Part shown: piece by piece, positions 16,840-26,263 of the stretch
How positions within the stretch are numbered: the first letter of the stretch is position 1
How the letters are laid out: each line of letters opens with the position of its first letter
Source: Chitinophagaceae bacterium
Lineage (GTDB): Bacteria > Bacteroidota > Bacteroidia > Chitinophagales > Chitinophagaceae
Reading direction: 5' to 3'
Assembly (NCBI GenBank): GCA_023957575.1
Contig: JAMLGU010000004.1
Location: 62,001-126,000 of the forward strand
Length of the DNA stretch: 64,000 bases
The notes under the pieces: generated by a model
The model's input: the letters and a program-made list of their open reading frames with translations, nothing else
Database searches by the model: none
What the model was told of the DNA's origin: nothing
Position numbers and translations under genes: made by a program

Positions 16840-18671
16840 TACTGCTTAATTGATTTAAAATTGTATATATTGAAAACTGCTTCTTTGTCCTTTTCGCCTG
16901 CCTTTGGCAAATCATAATTTTGATCGGTAGGAGTGTCCGCATCGGGGAAACGTCTTACTTCGCCAGTTCTGAAGCAAACCTGATGCACTTTGTGGATAGG
17001 TGCAAAAATTATATTATTATTGGGCTTGCTGCCATTAATTGAAACCGTGTAAAGGCGAGTGCGGGTATTCAGTTCCACTACAAAATCATATTGCTTTCCG
17101 GCTTCATATTTTGCCAAAGTCTTTTCACGATATCCCGCCTTTGTAACAATATTTCCACTTGGAGTGAAAGAGAATCTAATACAAGCAGTGTTCTTTGCAT
17201 CCTGAATTTCAATATCCAACCTTCCATGATCATTTTGCAGGGGAGCAATACTAAACTCAATTTTTACACTCTCCGAAAGTGGCACTACTCTTTCTGCTTT
17301 GGCGTAATCAAAAAGATCAAAATCTTTTAAAGAAAGAAATTTCTTTCCATTCGATTTTTCAATTGAAGCCGGCGCCCATAACGGGCTATAAATATTCCAT
17401 TGGTTCAACTCTAGCCCATCCTGTATTAAATTAAAATCCTCATTCACATCATTTAAAACATTGCTTTTTACCGGTATTGGTATTTTTGCCACCCAGATAT
17501 CTTCTTTGTTTACACTGTACGTAACCCAGGCATCACCTCCGGATGGATTACCATTCATTTCCTGAATACCACGTACATACTGAGGCCCGTAAGATTTATA
17601 ATTACCTCCATAACGCATAGAAGTAATTTCGCCGTTCACCAATAAGAGATTTTTATATCTTATTCCATCGTCACTCACTGACAAAGCAAGAGGCCATCTG
17701 AATTCTGATGGATTATATACCGTAATATATTTTCCATCATCGGTTCTCTGTGACCAGATTTTGGCATTCGAGTTTACAAATCCAGGTGCGCGCAGCGGAC
17801 TATACATCCAGGTTTTGCCGCCATCAGCAGATATACTGGTCAGCGCATTTTTCCAGAAGCCTACTACTCTTCCATCGGGTAAATGATAGTAGCTAAATGC
17901 CTTCAACTGTTTTTGGAGTGGAATTAGGGGATCGTTTCTGTCTGCCTCTTCAACCCATTGCTGCATCTGTAATGGTTGAGACAAGAGTTCATCACATGCT
18001 TCAACAAATCCTCTGTCTTTAGATTTTTTGTAAAAAAGATAATTGGTATTCTTTTCATTAAAATCGTGGTTATATCGAATAAAATATATGGGGCCAAAAC
18101 TTCCGTCAGTTTTTATTTCTCTGACTACACGACCGATACCATTACCATCATTCGGGTCATCTTTAGCATATAGCGCAACACCGTAATATCCCAGCGCCAA
18201 CAACTTTTTGTTTTTAGCTACAAAAAATCCCATTCGCTGATGCATGACTGCATCAATGTTATGAGCAACGGCTGTATCCTCATTTTTCTTAAAACCATCC
18301 GGAACTTTATAGGGCGGGAATAAGGTAATAGGATTGCTCCAATGATATCCGTCTTGTGAAGAAAGTAAATAAGTGGCTCCGGGCGCGATATGTTCTCCTA
18401 CGGGATTACTCAAAAAATGGAGATAGAAAGTATTATTCCAGTAACAAATCATTGGTTGATGATTGTATGTCCAGTTCATGCCTCCAGCCCATTCAGGGTG
18501 TTCTCTGTTGGCCCGAAAGGTCTGAATATTATGCACCCCCACTACCGGAGTTAATTGTCCGTGATGATAATCTACATTACTCAATGTATGGCCTATATAC
18601 TTAGCAGTATCTCGCTGTGTATTACCGGTTACGGTCATGATGCAAAATAAACCAGCTAAAAGGTATCTCAT
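16839..18671 (-). CDS. Secreted beta-propeller protein with C-terminal lectin-like sandwich, uncharacterised
   Basis: The 610-residue protein has a signal peptide ending near GNTQ. Residues about 40-415 contain propeller-like blades with sialidase-type sequences such as TYLLSSQDGYHWSNP, SISADGGKTWMYSP and LALSVSDDGIRYKN, so a BNR/GH43-like propeller is likely. Residues about 430-600 look like a concanavalin-A/LamG-type sandwich (VKIEFSIAPLQNDHGRLDIEIQ region). Such two-domain proteins are often exo-glycosidases or lyases of pectic side chains. It forms a tightly coupled trio with the (alpha/alpha)6 enzyme and the acetylesterase. In a well-studied RG-II enzyme, two catalytic domains of partly similar folds act as DHA hydrolase and arabinofuranosidase; whether these two genes are a split equivalent is only a hypothesis. 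Confidence 0.65.
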   Translation of the reverse strand: MRYLLAGLFCIMTVTGNTQRDTAKYIGHTLSNVDYHHGQLTPVVGVHNIQTFRANREHPEWAGGMNWTYNHQPMICYWNNTFYLHFLSNPVGEHIAPGATYLLSSQDGYHWSNPITLFPPYKVPDGFKKNEDTAVAHNIDAVMHQRMGFFVAKNKKLLALGYYGVALYAKDDPNDGNGIGRVVREIKTDGSFGPIYFIRYNHDFNEKNTNYLFYKKSKDRGFVEACDELLSQPLQMQQWVEEADRNDPLIPLQKQLKAFSYYHLPDGRVVGFWKNALTSISADGGKTWMYSPLRAPGFVNSNAKIWSQRTDDGKYITVYNPSEFRWPLALSVSDDGIRYKNLLLVNGEITSMRYGGNYKSYGPQYVRGIQEMNGNPSGGDAWVTYSVNKEDIWVAKIPIPVKSNVLNDVNEDFNLIQDGLELNQWNIYSPLWAPASIEKSNGKKFLSLKDFDLFDYAKAERVVPLSESVKIEFSIAPLQNDHGRLDIEIQDAKNTACIRFSFTPSGNIVTKAGYREKTLAKYEAGKQYDFVVELNTRTRLYTVSINGSKPNNNIIFAPIHKVHQVCFRTGEVRRFPDADTPTDQNYDLPKAGEKDKEAVFNIYNFKSIKQ

Positions 18672-18708
18672 ATTTTATTCTATTCTTATTTAATCTGAAA
18701 TACGTAAT

Positions 18709-19629
18709 TTACATTTTTCTGCTTTCTTTTTTTAATTTCTTTATAAATTTCCTCTTTACCGGAACGATAGTTCCATGTTTATGCCCATCGGGAATTTTTA
18801 TTTTATTGTTGATGTTAGTAAAATGAATAAAATCTTTCGTTGCTACCGCTTCATAAGTTTTTTTCTGATAGGAATCAAAATATATAACCCATTCATTTTT
18901 TAGTTTTACTACAGTAGGCCCTTCGGTAAAATGATCACTAAAAGGATTGGAAATATTTTTCCAGTGACCCAATGGGTTATTGCTGAAAGCAACTTTCAAA
19001 TTTCGCTCCGGGCGGGTATTGTCTTTCAAAACCAAAACGTAATCATTGGTTGCCCGTTTCACAATCACAGCATCAATAACACTGAACTTGGGATCTATAA
19101 AAAGTTGCGTGGGGGTGAAGGTATTAAAATCTTTAGTAGCAGTAACGTACATCCGGTGATTATTACTGTCGGCTTCAATACCCCGCTCGAACCTCCCGGG
19201 AATTGTACTAGCCCAAATAATTATGAAATCGTTTGCCACATCATCATAAAACAATTCGGGCGCCCAAACATTTACGGTGGTTGGCTCATGGCTCATCACA
19301 TCTATAAACTTTTGTTGGGTCCAGTGCATGAGATCCCGCGAAGATGCATACCCAAAGCCCTTATCTCCCTTCCAACTGGTGGTCCATACTAAGTGGAAGA
19401 CCCCATCGGGACCCTGCACCATTGAAGGATCGCGCATGATTTTTTGTTTTCCTATTTCCGGCTTAAGAAATATTTTGTTTAAATCCTGCCATTTTAATCC
19501 ATCATAACTGTACAGCAATCTAAGACCTTCATCGGCGGGTTCATGAAAGCCGGTAAAAAGATATCCACCCGAAGAACAGGATGTTAAAAACAATGATACA
19601 AGTATGAAAAGTAATAATCTTGATTTCAT
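18709..19629 (-). CDS. GH43-like five-bladed propeller lipoprotein
   Basis: The 306-residue product carries a lipobox LTSC with the cysteine at residue 18, so it is probably anchored to the membrane. The GH43 catalytic triad can be read: Asp67 in IMRDPSM as base, Asp186 in SVIDAVIV as pKa modulator and Glu236 in FTEGPTV as acid; VWAPELFYDD is the usual blade motif. The length fits a single GH43 domain without accessory modules. Activity on arabinose, xylose or galactose residues is typical for the family, but the subfamily is not determined. The gene is 3 bases downstream of the GH140-like gene. Confidence 0.82.
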   Translation of the reverse strand: MKSRLLLFILVSLFLTSCSSGGYLFTGFHEPADEGLRLLYSYDGLKWQDLNKIFLKPEIGKQKIMRDPSMVQGPDGVFHLVWTTSWKGDKGFGYASSRDLMHWTQQKFIDVMSHEPTTVNVWAPELFYDDVANDFIIIWASTIPGRFERGIEADSNNHRMYVTATKDFNTFTPTQLFIDPKFSVIDAVIVKRATNDYVLVLKDNTRPERNLKVAFSNNPLGHWKNISNPFSDHFTEGPTVVKLKNEWVIYFDSYQKKTYEAVATKDFIHFTNINNKIKIPDGHKHGTIVPVKRKFIKKLKKESRKM

Positions 19630-19632
19630 CTT

Positions 19633-21009
19633 TTAATTTTCAATTATTAAAACCCAATCATTTCCTCTTTCCTTCTTACCCGGTGGATTAAATGACAGAA
19701 TATTGCCTTTCTTTTTAAATTTAGCGTTTTGTATGCTGCCATCTGCCGGCTTGAACCATTTTGCCTTATTCGCCTTAAAATCCAACTTTGAGGCATCTAT
19801 TGAAAAGTTTTTTCCAATAAATGTGTAAACCATTGCATAATCTTTTCCTTTGGTAGCCAAAAGATATTCGTATTGTTTACCCGAATTATTTAATACAATT
19901 TGCTGAGCCGGTATCCTGCTGAAATAGTCCTTACTCAGCATGAGGCTTTTAAGAAAATGCATTTGTTGAGCTCCCGGAGCATAAATGTCATCTTTCCAAT
20001 TTTCGCGCACACCATAAGCGCCGCCTTTTTCTCCCATAGTATGAAACTGCATTACAGCATTATCTCCATAAGTAAAACCGGCTGCTCCGGCAAACACGCT
20101 CCAGTACGCATATCGGCGAATGTCAGCAGCGTTCCATCTACGATTTAAACTATCATGCAATCCTTCGGGAATATGTTCATAAGAAGGCTCGCCGTCCAGA
20201 GTAGGTTTTGTTGGTTTCAGTGCATAATCATTTACCACGTACTTCCAGTTATCTTCACCAAAACGATGTTTTTCAAGGCTGCTGGTATCCTGTGCATACT
20301 TCCTGTGTCCGCTCTGAAACATATTAAAATCAAGCCATGACTCATTGAGAAACCAGTCAGACGAAGTATATCTGCCTCTTGGATGATAAGTCATTAAATG
20401 GCGCGCGTCATATTTCTTAATGGTTTTTCCAAGCGCTTCCCATACTTCCTTATGGTCGCTCCCCATAATATCACCGCCGTTGAGCCAGATTATATTACTG
20501 TAATTTTTAAATCTCTCAGCCAAAAATTTACCATAAATAGTAGCCTGAGCCGCACTCACTTTTCCTTCCTTCACATTGCTACCCCACACCGGTACCAAAG
20601 CCATATAAATACCACGCTTAGCGGCTTCCTGCACTACCCATTCTACATGATCCCAATAATCATAGGCTCCTGGTTCATTAATATTATTTCCCGCAGTAAC
20701 GATTGGCGTTGATACATCATTGGATTCAATCGCACCGGCTCCATATACAGTTTTGGCGCTCAAAGTATGCAGCACCATCACCTGTATTACATTAAACCCC
20801 TGTTGTTTTCTTATATCCAGATAATGCAGTGTTTCTTCACGATTACACTTAATAAATAATAGCCAACCGGTATCGCCTAACCAAAAGAAGGGCTTTCCAT
20901 CCTGTGTTACAAAAAATCGTTTATTTTCTGACATGCCTAACCAATGTGGTTGTTGTGCATAAGAGACAGAAGTGAAGAACAAAGCAAGAATCAAAATATT
21001 TTTTTTCAT
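19633..21009 (-). CDS. GH140-like (DUF4038) glycosidase, apiosidase type
   Basis: The 458-residue secreted protein has a signal peptide ending at SVSYAQ. It has the DUF4038 TIM barrel followed by a small C-terminal beta domain (about 365-455). The motif FFWLGDTGWLLF near 41-52 is typical of the family. Asp180 in LNGGDIMG and Glu274 in LDGEPSYE match in context and spacing the acid and nucleophile described for the RG-II apiosidase founding GH140. It is the first gene after a 359-base gap containing a LacI-type operator, so it probably heads a transcription unit. Release of apiose from RG-II side chains is the best guess, although DUF4038 proteins may have other specificities. Confidence 0.85.
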   Translation of the reverse strand: MKKNILILALFFTSVSYAQQPHWLGMSENKRFFVTQDGKPFFWLGDTGWLLFIKCNREETLHYLDIRKQQGFNVIQVMVLHTLSAKTVYGAGAIESNDVSTPIVTAGNNINEPGAYDYWDHVEWVVQEAAKRGIYMALVPVWGSNVKEGKVSAAQATIYGKFLAERFKNYSNIIWLNGGDIMGSDHKEVWEALGKTIKKYDARHLMTYHPRGRYTSSDWFLNESWLDFNMFQSGHRKYAQDTSSLEKHRFGEDNWKYVVNDYALKPTKPTLDGEPSYEHIPEGLHDSLNRRWNAADIRRYAYWSVFAGAAGFTYGDNAVMQFHTMGEKGGAYGVRENWKDDIYAPGAQQMHFLKSLMLSKDYFSRIPAQQIVLNNSGKQYEYLLATKGKDYAMVYTFIGKNFSIDASKLDFKANKAKWFKPADGSIQNAKFKKKGNILSFNPPGKKERGNDWVLIIEN

Positions 21010-21368
21010 ACAAAATGAGAATTATAAGAGGCTCCTAAAAATTATACTACTACTTCCGAGAAAAATCGATACTTTAAAAACTCTAATATACAAATGTTAA
21101 TATCCATTAACTTAAAATCTTACTGTATTATTTTTGATTCATATAAAATAAAATCAATAACTTTATTTGTCATTTTTACAATTTTAATTTCAGGTAAATT
21201 TTTTTTAAGCACCACAATTTAAATTTATTATATAAAATTGATTTTTTTAATACGGCCGATTTCACAATAGCTGCAAATCCGTGATCCAGCAATAAAGTTA
21301 CACTTCAATTGACTGAAGTCAAAATAAAAATACGCAAACGTTTGCGATTCAGATATTCAATTGCTCAT
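21010..21368. promoter_or_regulatory. 359-base intergenic leader and promoter region
   Basis: This AT-rich gap lies between the end of the giant beta-helix gene and the start of the GH140-like gene, both on the minus strand. It contains the palindromic operator listed separately and a small stem (ACTTCA/TGAAGT at 21302-21319). About 320 bases separate the operator from the GH140 start. On the minus strand the sequence TAACATTTG, near 21093-21101, is similar to but spaced differently from the Bacteroidota -7 element TAnnTTTG, so no promoter is assigned firmly. No open reading frame or clear RNA gene is visible. Confidence 0.5.
21333..21346. promoter_or_regulatory. LacI-type operator palindrome
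   Basis: The 14-base sequence CGCAAACGTTTGCG is a perfect palindrome with a central CG, the form typical of LacI/GalR-family operators. It lies upstream of the GH140-led half of the pectin locus. A second copy matching 13 of 14 positions occurs at 34275-34288 upstream of the SusC-led half, so both are likely bound by one regulator. No LacI-family gene is present in the window. Confidence 0.75.
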
Positions 21369-24300
21369 TTATTTCAGTTTCTCAGCCCAAATAATATTTG
21401 CTTTTTGCGGCAACTTTACTTGTATTTTATTTCCTCCCGAAACATTCATTTCATGGTCAGATAATAATCCTGTTTTACCATCCAGAAAACGAATTGTAAA
21501 TGTTTCCTCTCTATCCTGAAGATCCAATAAAACCGATTCTGCATTTTCGGTATAAATAATAAAGCCGTTAGTATCTGATAAAGCATATTTTCCCAATTTA
21601 TCAGAAGGCTTCATGGTTGAAACTGATTTCAGGAATTGCTTATCGGTTTCTTTCGGCAATACCGGCAACGAACCTCCGGCCATCAACACAGCCCAACCAT
21701 ATTTATCATAATTATCTCCACTGTACATCACTGCTTTGCCGGGATATTTATCCCTATATTCACGAACGGCCCGATAAACCTGCTCAAAAGATGTTGCTTT
21801 AGGTTTCAATAATCTTGCCCATTGTCGGGGTGCCAGATTTTTTCCCCCTTCGGGGGCATATAATGATCCGTCAGCCTGATAATGCCAGTACTTAATATCA
21901 ATAACATCAACCAAACCTGCTTTTTGCGAATTATTTAAAACAGCATCTTGTACGTCTTTAGTAGCGCTTAGTCCGATAAGTTGTTTTTTATTATTTTTTT
22001 GCTCCCAGATTTTAATACTTTCTAACCAGAAATTTACAAAATGTAACGGGCCGGTAAATTCCTCGCTTGTAAATTGTATAACTGAATTGTTATCTTTAAA
22101 ATTTTCAAGGCATTGCCAGATATACTGTTGATGCAACTTACGCCTTACCGGATTAGACAGGTCATAAAACTGTTCGGCATAAAAGATTCTTTTTTCACCC
22201 GCATAGTTTACAGGTTCTATAAAACCGGTATTATTAATGTTATTAGCCGGTCTCCACGGGAAATCGGCATAATGAGCGCCCGCTTCGATTATATTATGTT
22301 GAAAATAATTCTGGTGTAATAATACCAGACCATTCCTGTCGCAAAGCGAAGCAAACTCCTTTATCCTTTCCCAATACCAGGTATTATACTTTGTAAGATC
22401 ATATTTACTCAATCCATCCCAGGCAGTATCCTTTCCGCTTCGTGCAAACGGAAGTTCATAAAACGGCGGCCACACATCGCCATCCATTCTTCGGATGCGC
22501 TCATGATCATCGCGGCGACGTTCATACCACAAAGCATAATGCTGATTTAAAGCCACCACATTATTTGCCTTCATCCAATCCACTACTTCATCCAGATTAT
22601 CGGTGAGGCCTGCACCCACTCTGCCGGGAACAAATCGTGTGATTGCCGGTTTTTGTTTAGCATTTTCCAATTCTTTACCTTCTACTCCTCCTGTCCACCA
22701 GGGAACTCCCGAAATACCGCCGCTCACCAATGATTTATCCTTTACCAAAATAAGTTTTCCTGACTTTAACCTGATTCCGGCTAAGAGATTAACAGGTTCT
22801 TTAGTTGCGTTTACCGGCTTAATGACTATGGCATCGCCGGTTTCTGTGCTTATCGGGTTTCGTTTTGAAGCATTGCGAATCCATGCATCTAAAGTAATTT
22901 TCTTTTGAGAAGCTTCTTTAGTCAATTGATGTGCTACTGCTACACTTGGACTGCTGGAAGCTTCAGTACCAATTTCAAGAATTGAAGCCTGACGGGTTAC
23001 ATCTTTATTCAATCGCCGGGCAAGCTGTGCATAATAAATACTTCTCGGATTCAGATGGTTATTAGACTCTGCCCAAAATCCTTTTCCCTTAAACTCGCTC
23101 CAGGAGCCATAAGACCAGTTCTGGGCAGTTGGTGGTTTATCACATTCAATCATGGCGGCTGTACAGTTCCAAAAAAGACAATTGGCCCCACTCCAGCCGG
23201 TGCCTCTCCCATCCTGTTCGCGATTACCCACACGAATAGCATTACCATCAACATTCATATCATCAAAAAGAACGCCCGAAGCCCATCTACCTGTAGTACC
23301 ACTAAAGCTAAATGGTCTTGTTGACATGCATTGGACAAAAGCTATTGGGCCGGTAGTGCCATATCCTACACTAAAATCATGAAATCCGTTAGCAGCATAG
23401 CATCGTTGGAAAAGCGTTTGTTGACCACGAGTAAAAAAGGTATTTCTTCGCTGACCGCCTATTTCCGAAACAGGATCTGTGGCTATACAGTCTTCAACAG
23501 TTATTTTACGTGCAGATTTGTTGATAAAAACAGCTGATCCTGCAAAATGCTTAAAACTTAACTGACGTACCCAACTATCTTCTGTATTTTCAAAATTGAC
23601 GGCCACCCACCGGTGTTCTTCATCTTTCAGGTTTGATTTATTGTAATCAGATAGGAGTGTCAGGTTCTCGATACCAACATTATTTATTCTTCCCTGCCAT
23701 TCATATCCGGCTATCCATCCGCCTCCGTATTTTTCATCGAGCGAAGTGGTCAATGGAGCGTCAACAGTGATTATATTTTCTTCAATTTTTGTTATTGTTC
23801 TATCAAAATATAAATCAATATCGCCCGGCTTCCATCCCAATGCCGATACCCCACCGCCAAAAGTCTCGGTTCCTAAACCATCAATCCATTCTTTAACAGA
23901 TGGCCTGCGAATGAACACTTTATCGCCCATTTTAAAATGATTCGCATCATTTACACTGAAAGAACTGGAGCCAACAGGAACATATTTATCTGAAATCAGG
24001 TGTTCTTTTTGAATTTTTTTATCCTCTTTTCCAAAAACTCTGACCAATCCATCACGGTCCACTCCCTTACCCAATATAATTGTCTGACCTTGTGATCCAA
24101 AACCACGCAATACAATGCCTGAGGCAGTTATTTTTATTTGACCGCTTACCTCATAAGTTCCTTTGGACAACAACACAGCGCCTCTGAAACCATTTTTATC
24201 AACCGTTAATTTTGCCACTTCGTCTATGGCAGCCTGAATGGTTGCAGTTGCATCGCCCCTCACTAAAGGCACTACCACTTTCACAGGAATCATAGGAATT

Positions 24301-24563
24301 TCTTCTTCGGAGGCACGATAACCGCAAAACGAAAAATCGGGTATCCGATCTCCGGTAAGGGTATCCGGATTGTATTTAATAATGCCCTTTTCAATTTGAA
24401 TCGGAAGAAAGGGTTTGGGTTTTTGAGAAAAAGAGGAAGTAGCAGCAATCACTATTACAATCTGTACAAAAAGATACTGTTTCTGTACAACAACTCTTAA
24501 AAATTGCCGAACAGAATTACTGAAGCACAAGAGTGCGACGCAAGAAAAGATAAATAGTAGCAC
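21369..24563 (-). CDS. Giant secreted beta-helix protein with C-terminal DUF4955/DUF6298-like barrel
   Basis: The 1064-residue product starts at a GTG that lies inside a short repeat; no in-frame ATG exists near the signal peptide, which ends around SSFSQ (residue 47). Residues about 85-480 form a pectate-lyase-superfamily beta-helix, opening with GDATATIQAAIDEVAK and continuing with GIVLRGFGSQGQTIILGKG. Residues about 600-1060 look like the TIM-barrel-like C-terminal domain found with such helices (WYERRRDDHERIRR, ITF-type SEEFTGPLHF, YSGDNYDKYGW). It lies 23 bases downstream of the second PL1 gene in the same operon. Lyase or hydrolase action on pectin is likely, but no catalytic residues can be named. 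Confidence 0.72.
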   Translation of the reverse strand: MLLFIFSCVALLCFSNSVRQFLRVVVQKQYLFVQIVIVIAATSSFSQKPKPFLPIQIEKGIIKYNPDTLTGDRIPDFSFCGYRASEEEIPMIPVKVVVPLVRGDATATIQAAIDEVAKLTVDKNGFRGAVLLSKGTYEVSGQIKITASGIVLRGFGSQGQTIILGKGVDRDGLVRVFGKEDKKIQKEHLISDKYVPVGSSSFSVNDANHFKMGDKVFIRRPSVKEWIDGLGTETFGGGVSALGWKPGDIDLYFDRTITKIEENIITVDAPLTTSLDEKYGGGWIAGYEWQGRINNVGIENLTLLSDYNKSNLKDEEHRWVAVNFENTEDSWVRQLSFKHFAGSAVFINKSARKITVEDCIATDPVSEIGGQRRNTFFTRGQQTLFQRCYAANGFHDFSVGYGTTGPIAFVQCMSTRPFSFSGTTGRWASGVLFDDMNVDGNAIRVGNREQDGRGTGWSGANCLFWNCTAAMIECDKPPTAQNWSYGSWSEFKGKGFWAESNNHLNPRSIYYAQLARRLNKDVTRQASILEIGTEASSSPSVAVAHQLTKEASQKKITLDAWIRNASKRNPISTETGDAIVIKPVNATKEPVNLLAGIRLKSGKLILVKDKSLVSGGISGVPWWTGGVEGKELENAKQKPAITRFVPGRVGAGLTDNLDEVVDWMKANNVVALNQHYALWYERRRDDHERIRRMDGDVWPPFYELPFARSGKDTAWDGLSKYDLTKYNTWYWERIKEFASLCDRNGLVLLHQNYFQHNIIEAGAHYADFPWRPANNINNTGFIEPVNYAGEKRIFYAEQFYDLSNPVRRKLHQQYIWQCLENFKDNNSVIQFTSEEFTGPLHFVNFWLESIKIWEQKNNKKQLIGLSATKDVQDAVLNNSQKAGLVDVIDIKYWHYQADGSLYAPEGGKNLAPRQWARLLKPKATSFEQVYRAVREYRDKYPGKAVMYSGDNYDKYGWAVLMAGGSLPVLPKETDKQFLKSVSTMKPSDKLGKYALSDTNGFIIYTENAESVLLDLQDREETFTIRFLDGKTGLLSDHEMNVSGGNKIQVKLPQKANIIWAEKLK

Positions 24564-24575
24564 AATTGCCGGTTT
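24527..24575. repeat. Copy B of a short interspersed repeat
   Basis: This stretch shares AAGAGTGCGACGCAA (24529-24543), AATAGTAGCA (24553-24562) and GCCGGTT (24568-24574) in the same order and nearly the same spacing (9 and 5 bases) with copy A at 16750-16809. It covers the 5' end of the giant beta-helix gene, including its GTG start codon and part of the signal-peptide region. Confidence 0.7.
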
Positions 24576-24586
24576 AAAAATTAAAA

Positions 24587-26236
24587 TTAATACTTCTCAA
24601 TACTCTTTTTCGGTTGTACCGTATCAATATCCACCAAACTGTTTAAATAATTTTCGATATTACTATACCCGTTTTTGGCTATTTGCGAAGCATCTGAAGG
24701 GTCCTTAGGGTTTAATCCATTTCCCTTTTCATACTTATCGGGGATACCGTCTTTATCCTTATCCTTGTAGGGCTTACCCTTGTATTTTGGATAACCACCT
24801 ACCTGGGAAGGATGTGTAATAATACCCTGTTTGTAAGAATCATCTGCCAGACGGCGCTTTATAAATCTTCCGTAAAACGGTTTCGCATTTTTGGCAAAAA
24901 TAATTTTTCCTGTTCTTACTTCTTCCACTATCCGGCTATCTACTGCATCACGCTTGGGCAAAGAAGCGCCCACATTCTTTAAAACATAATCGTAAGCTTC
25001 ATGAGTATCCATCACAGTTACCGGTGACAAAAATAACGGTTTATTCATCCTGATTTTTTGATTGGTTGCCTCTACATCTTTAACATCGGGTTGAACACCT
25101 CCATCCCAATTATCAGCCGTTACTTTTGCGTTGCCTTCAATAATGTTTCCAGATACGTAGGCTTTACCAAAATTATTCTTATTGGCAGGATCTCTTCCTG
25201 ATTCGGGTTTTAGTATCCGGTAGCTGATTGGCGCTCCTGCAGGAGTAATTGGTCCGGGCTTATAATAATTATTAATGAAGTTATAATATGATCTATTGTC
25301 ACCTCCATCGGCGCTACGATTCCACCAGTTAAACACAACATTGTTTACAAAATTAAAATCGCCATACATTCCAACAGAGGGATTTCGGCTGATGTTATTA
25401 GCCCAGAGATTTCGGGCAAAAAGCGTATTTAGTCCGCCAATGGTACTGCCAAAGGCGTGGTTGTATGTATCAAGCGCTTCCGAAAATATTGAATTTTGAA
25501 TAGTGATATTCACTGTCGGCAATTTTTCATTTTTACCTTCTCTGTCATAAACATGGCGGTACATACTCATGTTTTCATCCAGTCCCCAGCTTGCAGATAC
25601 ATGGTCAATCATAATATTGCCCACACCATTGCCTCCCAGTGCATCATCTCTACGGGTAACCTTTGTAGCCCCGCGGCGAAAACGCATGTATCGGATGATA
25701 ACATCATGCGTATCAATCAGTACTGACTCACCGGCTATACACACTCCATCACCCGGTGCGCTTTGTCCGGCAATAGTAATGTATGGCGCTCTGATATTAA
25801 CCGGAGATTTCAAGCATATTATACCTGAAACATTAAAAACAATTATTCGGGCACCACCCTGTTCGCAAGCCCAACGAAAACTTCCCGGGCCATCATCATT
25901 CAGATTGGTTACAACCAACACCTTTCCGCCTCGACCACCAGGCGTAAACTTGCCACCACCTTCGGCGCCGGGGAAAGCCGGAATACGGGCCTGTGGTAAA
26001 TCTTCCGGTTTTGCTGCCCAGGGAATGTAAGGTCGTCCTGCTCTTGCTTCAGCCTCTACAACAGTCAAAGCTAATTTCCATCTTTCATCCGACCGTTTTT
26101 CCACCTGTAACATGGCGGCATCTGCAGAGTCTTGTACAGCTTTAGGAATATTAGGATATTGAGCCGAAATACTATTTCCTATAAAAAGAATAATTCCGAC
26201 AAGAGTTTGTTTCAATATATATTTTTTAAAATACAT
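24587..26236 (-). CDS. Pectate lyase, PL1 type, with C-terminal calcium-binding repeat
   Basis: The 549-residue secreted protein has a signal peptide ending at SISAQ. After a short helical segment (about 25-80) comes the PL1 beta-helix: PAFPGAEGGGKFTPGGRGG, GSFRWACEQGG, IRYMRFRRG and DDALGGNGVGNIMIDHVSASWGLDE are the classic blocks, the last carrying the conserved aspartates of the calcium site. The C-terminus (DKDKDGIPDKYEKGNGLNP, about 492-510) is a thrombospondin-3/dockerin-like calcium repeat. It should cleave homogalacturonan by beta-elimination and expose side chains to the glycosidases. It is a close paralogue of the next gene. Confidence 0.9.
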   Translation of the reverse strand: MYFKKYILKQTLVGIILFIGNSISAQYPNIPKAVQDSADAAMLQVEKRSDERWKLALTVVEAEARAGRPYIPWAAKPEDLPQARIPAFPGAEGGGKFTPGGRGGKVLVVTNLNDDGPGSFRWACEQGGARIIVFNVSGIICLKSPVNIRAPYITIAGQSAPGDGVCIAGESVLIDTHDVIIRYMRFRRGATKVTRRDDALGGNGVGNIMIDHVSASWGLDENMSMYRHVYDREGKNEKLPTVNITIQNSIFSEALDTYNHAFGSTIGGLNTLFARNLWANNISRNPSVGMYGDFNFVNNVVFNWWNRSADGGDNRSYYNFINNYYKPGPITPAGAPISYRILKPESGRDPANKNNFGKAYVSGNIIEGNAKVTADNWDGGVQPDVKDVEATNQKIRMNKPLFLSPVTVMDTHEAYDYVLKNVGASLPKRDAVDSRIVEEVRTGKIIFAKNAKPFYGRFIKRRLADDSYKQGIITHPSQVGGYPKYKGKPYKDKDKDGIPDKYEKGNGLNPKDPSDASQIAKNGYSNIENYLNSLVDIDTVQPKKSIEKY

Positions 26237-26263
26237 TCTGCCAATTAAAAAATTATAGAAATA

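Noticed and set aside
21093..21101. TAACATTTG as a promoter -7 element for the GH140 unit
   Set aside because: Spacing differs by one base from TAnnTTTG and no -33 element was convincing, so it is not listed as a promoter.
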